From Rhodospirillales bacterium (GTDB taxonomy: Bacteria; Pseudomonadota; Alphaproteobacteria; Rhodospirillales; SHVU01): a stretch of 64,000 bases of DNA. This document shows, piece after piece, positions 58,701-64,000 of this stretch. The stretch covers positions 1-64,000 of the forward strand of contig SHVU01000004.1 of NCBI GenBank assembly GCA_009691105.1, written 5' to 3'. The position numbers and the translations under genes are program-made. Each line of letters begins with the position of its first letter. The stretch's first letter is position 1. The notes beneath the pieces were generated by a model that was not told the origin of the DNA, made no database searches, and saw only the letters and a program-made list of their open reading frames with translations.

Positions 58701-59257
58701 TCGTCGGTGTCGTCGGAAATTTGAATCAGGTTATGGGCGCGCTGGGCGGCCGACCCGAGGGTGGTGGACTCGCCGACGTGACCGCCTCCTTCCGCATCGA
58801 GCGCGGCATCGCGCGCACGCAAGATTTCCGCCTGACCTCAGTCGTCGCCAACGGTCAAGCCCAAGGCATGGTCGATCTGCCGAATTGGACGGTCGATGCG
58901 ACGGGTGAGCTGCGCTACGCCCAGAACGTTCTGACGCAACTTTTGTCGCGGAAGGTAAACACCCAAGAGACTATTCCGCTGACCATCAAAGGCACCCTGG
59001 ACTCGCCGGAGATCAAGATCGGCACCGGCAACGGCACTTCGGCCATTCCCGGCGCCGAGAGCGTACTCGACAAGCTTATTCCCGATAATGGCGTAGGACG
59101 CGTCTTGCGCGGTGTGCTCGGCGGGCCGTCCTCGTCGCAGCCGCAGCAACAACAGCCGCCGTCGTCGTCGACCACGCAACAGGGTCAGCCGCAGACTCAG
59201 CCGCAGCAACAGCGGCCGAGCGCTCAGGACCTGATCGACATTTTCCGCCGACGCTAG
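55769..59257 (+). CDS. AsmA family protein
   Basis: N-terminal TM plus 'YRAEIAARGTEALGREIFIGGDISLALLPAPNLVVRDVRVAN'; C-terminal AsmA_2-like region; Q/P/S-rich tail. Confidence 0.9.
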   Translation: MKIALSAIGGVLVLLIAAVLVVPSLIDWNAYRAEIAARGTEALGREIFIGGDISLALLPAPNLVVRDVRVANLRGATDPDMVRLKSLEARVALVPLLSGQIKVETFKLVDPVIALEILPDGRRNWDLSVDDPKPAKPVAGRPGASSGSSSPVEVSLDNVIIQNGRLFYRDALSMTDERIDYINLRLSAGSLDGPFQVDGRLTAHGFPVTVDVTVGDIRGATPVPVGITAGLESTNAKFQLIGTLVGLGERPRLRGRFVFDAPDPAGLARALGGTLPPMLAQAMSAQAEVNATATDVELTNFNAAFGETKATGTVTATLAPKVAIQSRLKIAHLNLDRVAAKPTSATVAQAPAAKDAPAAGRASAAIAPPPVPARPKSTEPMAIPTTFTAGLKAEVDSITYRGGSIRQATLDAEISNGEIVIKKLQAQFPGSSDAAVFGFVSLDKGAPRFEGNVEANANELRRIFEWLGVAVPPVAGDRLRRLTMKADVRATPAEVQISGLDLQIDSSWLKGGVTVALRERLAFGSDLTLDRLNLDAYMTSAPAPSATAAKPAAAAAAAAKPAPGPAAGLGALSSFDANVKMKIDALEYQGVPIRNIALDGTLFDGALDLRSFSVGDAAGAKVQASGKISGLAGAPELAGFQIDASAADVGRVASLFKVELPLSPAKIGAVQLKGRFDGPMLGPKIALDLTAAGGSAEIEATPSVLALLGQPMTVTVRKLSHPDLRALLARLDIDYRPAGALGGIDLAAQIAVQPTSIAVTNLKGKIGATTLEGTATVGLGGPKPKIVADLKAGHLVLDPFLPAKRTADLDSGRFGVPARRSIVPVADARAAPGRWATDPIDVSALSTVDADIKLQATGVTYDKTWLRDVHLAAVVADGVLRAEKFQGTLFGGAVAGSGNVRAGAADAKVSIKNVSVREAVAMAAGKDGASGVIDLDLDLKTTGTSMAQMVAGLGGDARLAARGLNAESGSSGSMLAPIVGVVGNLNQVMGALGGRPEGGGLADVTASFRIERGIARTQDFRLTSVVANGQAQGMVDLPNWTVDATGELRYAQNVLTQLLSRKVNTQETIPLTIKGTLDSPEIKIGTGNGTSAIPGAESVLDKLIPDNGVGRVLRGVLGGPSSSQPQQQQPPSSSTTQQGQPQTQPQQQRPSAQDLIDIFRRR

Positions 59258-59266
59258 CGCCGCGGA

Positions 59267-59515
59267 TTACGTCTGGTCGGGCCGGTTCTCCAGCACGAAG
59301 ACGCGGATCGCGCTCGATAGGTTGCCGCTGCGGGTCCGGTCGATCTCACCGATCAAGCGATTCACCGACACGCGGCGCGCTTGGGCGATCGCTGCCAGCA
59401 CCGTCCAGAAGGCATCTTCCAACGACACGCTGGTCTCATGACCAGCGATCGATACCGAGCGCTTGCGGACGCGGGTCGGACGATTGTTCGCGGCGCTGGG
59501 AGCGTTCGCAGCCAC
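59267..59515 (-). CDS. Ribbon-helix-helix domain protein
   Basis: 'RKRSVSIAGHETSVSLEDAFWTVLAAIAQARRVSVNRLIGEID'. Confidence 0.85.
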   Translation of the reverse strand: MAANAPSAANNRPTRVRKRSVSIAGHETSVSLEDAFWTVLAAIAQARRVSVNRLIGEIDRTRSGNLSSAIRVFVLENRPDQT

Positions 59516-59525
59516 GGCGCCGGTC

Positions 59526-60152
59526 CTAGAAGAAATGCTCGATCAGCATGGCGACGGCGAAGGCGATCAGCACGATGCCGGTGCTGCGCGCCACCGCCGT
59601 GGCAACCAGCGGGGCCAGCAACCAGCGGCGCAAAGTGTCGGAGCCCCAGGCCATGGGGGCCTGCCAGGCGACGTTGATCACGATCAAGATCGCGGCGAGC
59701 CAAACGAGTTGTTCGGCGACGCGGCCTCGCGCCGGATCGACGAAGTTGGGGAACAGTGCCACGAACAGGACGATCACTTTTGGATTGAGAATGTTGGTGA
59801 CCATGGCGTCGCGGAGCGCTTTCCGCACCGCGACATTCGGCGTGGCACCGAGCGCCAATTCGGTGCCGCGCAGCGACTGCACCCCGAGCCAGCCGAGATA
59901 GGCGGCGCCCGCCACCGCGACTATCTTGAACAGCGTCGGCGCCGACAGCAGCAGGACCGAGAGACCGGTAACGGCCAACGCCGTGTGGACGAGAAGTCCG
60001 AGCTGAACACCGGCGACAGCGGCGAGCCCGACCTTGCGACCCGAACCCAGCGTGTAGCGCAGGATCAGAAGCGTGTCCGGCCCCGGCGACAGCACGACGG
60101 CGGCCGCGGTCAGGACGAAGCTTATGGTGAGCGACGGATCGAGCGGGCCCAT
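59526..60152 (-). CDS. LysE family translocator
   Basis: 'SPGPDTLLILRYTLGSGRKVGLAAVAGVQLGLLVH...NPKVIVLFVALFPNF'. Confidence 0.92.
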   Translation of the reverse strand: MGPLDPSLTISFVLTAAAVVLSPGPDTLLILRYTLGSGRKVGLAAVAGVQLGLLVHTALAVTGLSVLLLSAPTLFKIVAVAGAAYLGWLGVQSLRGTELALGATPNVAVRKALRDAMVTNILNPKVIVLFVALFPNFVDPARGRVAEQLVWLAAILIVINVAWQAPMAWGSDTLRRWLLAPLVATAVARSTGIVLIAFAVAMLIEHFF

Positions 60153-60172
60153 GCTGGCCCCTCACGCTCCCG

Positions 60173-61795
<1,623 letters not shown>

Positions 61796-61852
61796 GGCGC
61801 CTCGCGGGTTGGCTTACGGCGCGCCGATCCTAGCGCCGCCGCCGCCCGGACG

Positions 61853-62341
61853 CTACTTGCGGCGGAACGTCTCCAGGCTCACGACTTTGTCCGCAGCGTC
61901 GCCCGTTGCCGGTTCGGCCGCGGGTTCCGGCTTGGCCGGCGCGGCGGCGGGGGCCGGCTCAAGATCGCGGGTCGGCAGTTTCAATTGCAGCCCGAAGTTG
62001 ACCCCCGGATCGAGGAAGGCCATCACCGCCGTAAAGGGGATGCGCAACGGGCGTTGGATTCCGTTGAAGCGGAGCGCCACCGAAAACGCCTCGGGCTCGA
62101 CGACCAGATCGTGGAATTGATTCTGGAGAACGATCGTCATCTCGGTCGGGTGCTGAGCCCGGATGCTGTCGTGCAGGATGACGCCCGGCGCCTCGGTGGC
62201 GAACGTGATGTAGAAGTGATGACTGCCGGTCAGTCCCTCGCGCTCGACCTGTTCTAGGGCGCGTCGCAAGACGCTGCGGAACGCGTCGACGAGCCATTCG
62301 TCGTAGGGGATCGCACTTTGGACGGCGGGGGGCGTAGCCAT
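61853..62341 (-). CDS. sspB: SspB family protein (alpha-type ClpXP adaptor for ssrA tags)
   Basis: 'IPYDEWLVDAFRSVLRRALEQVEREGLTGSHHFYITFATEAPGV...TIVLQNQFHDLVVEPEAFSVALRFNG'. Confidence 0.88.
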   Translation of the reverse strand: MATPPAVQSAIPYDEWLVDAFRSVLRRALEQVEREGLTGSHHFYITFATEAPGVILHDSIRAQHPTEMTIVLQNQFHDLVVEPEAFSVALRFNGIQRPLRIPFTAVMAFLDPGVNFGLQLKLPTRDLEPAPAAAPAKPEPAAEPATGDAADKVVSLETFRRK

Positions 62342-62371
62342 GGACGGATATTGCGCGAGAGTCGCCAGCAA

Positions 62372-62660
62372 ATAAAGTGGGGGGCTTCTGTTGCCAGGTG
62401 CCCCCCGGACCCCGTTAACCGCCTAAGCGGCTACAGCAAGTACCTGATTGTCGTTGGCACTTGTAGGATGGCCCGATAACGGTGGTACCATGCCGAACGA
62501 AAACACTGCCTTTACTTCGCGCGTCGAGCCTATTTCGCCCCCATAACGACCGAACCCGCCGGATTCGGAAACTTGGAAACTGGTGGAGGCGCCGGGTACT
62601 GCCCCCGGGTCCGCAACGGCTATTTCACAGGGCGTTTATCGTCATAGTCGGTTTCCCGAC
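62372..62660 (-). ncRNA. ssrA: Circularly permuted two-piece tmRNA
   Basis: Reverse strand: acceptor piece ends ...GGCGCCTCCACCA (about 62581), intervening segment, coding piece starts GGGGGCGAAATAGGCTCGACG (62542); GGGGGCG/CGCCTCC acceptor stem with G3.U70; tag GCC AAC GAC AAT CAG GTA CTT GCT GTA GCC GCT TAG = ANDNQVLAVAA*; GC hairpin 62379-62406 at the 3' end; 5' boundary approximate. Confidence 0.93.
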
Positions 62661-62773
62661 ATCACCAATATAAGGTCGCGGCGGGCCCTTGGAAAGTGCT
62701 CCGCGGGGCCGCAAGATCGCCCGATCGACGTCCGTCCATAGATATAGAGACAACCGAGCAGGGGAGCGAAGCG

Positions 62774-63202
62774 ATGGCGCCATCCAAATCGTCCAAAATC
62801 CGGGTCGCGGTCGCGGTCGATCTGGCGGCTCCGGCGGCGCGGGTCTGGGACTTGATGGGTGGCTTCAACGCGCTGCCCGATTGGTGCCCGGGCGTGACCA
62901 CGAGCCGGCTTGAGGCCGGCGGCCGGGTCCGCCGCTTGAGGGCCGGCAAACACGTCTTCGTCGAAACCATGCGCGCTTATGACGATCGGCGGATGAGCTA
63001 CAGCTACACCATGGAAGAAGCCGGGCCCGAGCCGGTCACGAACTATTACTCGACGCTTCGCGTCAGCCCGCGCGGGCGTGGCTCGCGGGTGCGCTGGTCG
63101 GCGGAATTCCGCCCGAAAGGCGCCACCGCCGCCGAGGCCAAGCGGGTGATTCGCGAGACCTTCCAGATGGCTCTGGCCAGCGTGAAGAAGCGATTCGGCT
63201 GA
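62774..63202 (+). CDS. SRPBCC family protein
   Basis: 'VAVDLAAPAARVWDLMGGFNALPDWCPGVTTSRLEAGGRVRRL...VRWSAEFRPKG'. Confidence 0.88.
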   Translation: MAPSKSSKIRVAVAVDLAAPAARVWDLMGGFNALPDWCPGVTTSRLEAGGRVRRLRAGKHVFVETMRAYDDRRMSYSYTMEEAGPEPVTNYYSTLRVSPRGRGSRVRWSAEFRPKGATAAEAKRVIRETFQMALASVKKRFG

Positions 63203-63309
63203 TCTGGGCGCCGTTAACCAATTGGAATTCAAGGCTTGCTAGGATGTGTGCCGCGACGCCGGTCCGCCTTTAGGAGCCGGCGCGGACCCCAGTGACCAAG
63301 AGGACGACC

Positions 63310-63552
63310 ATGCCCAACCCCTTCGAAGCTCTGATCGAGATGCAACGGCAGACATTTGCGAGCATGCAGTCGATGTCGCGGATGTGGCTGACCGGCTGGA
63401 TGCGCGTCTTCGAGCAACAGAGTCAGATGCTCGACCAAGCCGCGCGCCGGACCGAAGACAAGGGACCGCCCCAGCATCACATCGCCAAGGGCGCCGATCT
63501 TCAGGACCATTACGGCAATCGCGCCCGCGACGTGAACGTCGAGCGCATCTAG
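63310..63552 (+). CDS. Small hypothetical protein (80 aa)
   Basis: MPNPFEALIEMQRQTFASMQSMSRMWLTGWMRVFEQQSQ; SD gaggacgacc; start within ORF 63292..63552. Confidence 0.6.
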   Translation: MPNPFEALIEMQRQTFASMQSMSRMWLTGWMRVFEQQSQMLDQAARRTEDKGPPQHHIAKGADLQDHYGNRARDVNVERI

Positions 63553-63611
63553 TTTCTTCGACCGCGGTCGTGTGAAGGAACCGCCCGCGGCGATCGCGGG
63601 CGGCGAACGCT

Positions 63612-64000
63612 CTACTCGACGACGATGCGCGGTGCGTCGTCCTTGCCCAGGGCCAGTTGAGCCCGGACGTTCTCGGCAATCTTCAAATAGGCTTTGGCGT
63701 GCGGACCGTCGGGTTCGGCGGCGACGATCGGCCGTCCGCTGTCCGAGGTTTCGCGAATCGCCATGGCGAGCGGAATCTCGCCGAGGAACGGCACGCTCAT
63801 CCGCTCGGCTTCGCGTCGCGCTCCGCCGGTCGAGAAAATATCCGATCGTTCGCCGCAGTGCGGACAGATGAAGTGACTCATGTTCTCGACGATGCCGAGA
63901 ACCGGCACGTTGACCTTGCGGAACATGTTGAGGCCCTTGCGGGCATCGATCAGCGCGATGTCTTGCGGCGTCGACACGATGACGGCGCCGGCCAGCGGGA
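63612..64000 (-). CDS. Mrp/NBP35 family ATP-binding protein (ApbC-like), C-terminal part truncated by window end
   Basis: 'STPQDIALIDARKGLNMFRKVNVPVLGIVENMSHFICPHCGERSDIFSTGGA'. Confidence 0.93.
   Translation of the reverse strand, partial: PLAGAVIVSTPQDIALIDARKGLNMFRKVNVPVLGIVENMSHFICPHCGERSDIFSTGGARREAERMSVPFLGEIPLAMAIRETSDSGRPIVAAEPDGPHAKAYLKIAENVRAQLALGKDDAPRIVVE

Overview
A 64 kb, gene-dense, high-GC chromosomal segment, most likely alphaproteobacterial. Support for that: a circularly permuted two-piece tmRNA next to an alpha-type SspB gene, and the gene families present. Main blocks: (i) 2.6-20.7 kb, a surface-polysaccharide / nucleotide-sugar cluster with a ColD-type C-3 dehydratase, a GMD-type dehydratase, HddA- and HddC-like heptose-activation enzymes, a TPP-dependent carboligase, a B12-radical SAM protein, an FkbM methyltransferase and an unlisted 49-aa DUF5989 gene; (ii) housekeeping and metabolism: glcDEF, class I fumarase, L36, a tRNA-Val, AsmA, two RidA genes, MFS/TSUP transporters and ZnuA; (iii) non-coding elements absent from the ORF track: a permuted ssrA (tag ANDNQVLAVAA) just upstream of sspB, and a yybP-ykoY (Mn2+) riboswitch upstream of a GDT1-like gene. 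The strongest pattern is gene decay. Seven recognisable genes carry in-frame stops, frameshifts or truncations: an ABC transporter, P-type ATPase, lytic transglycosylase, PhoU, response-regulator/cyclase, GDT1 and HlyD. TAA, TAG and TGA all occur, which argues against recoding. Two halves of a class III cyclase domain lie about 10 kb apart in opposite orientation (about 42.37 and 52.63 kb), each at a gene-fusion junction, suggesting an inversion plus deletion or a mis-assembly. No CRISPR array, transposase or rRNA was seen. All calls come from reading the sequence; no database search was run.
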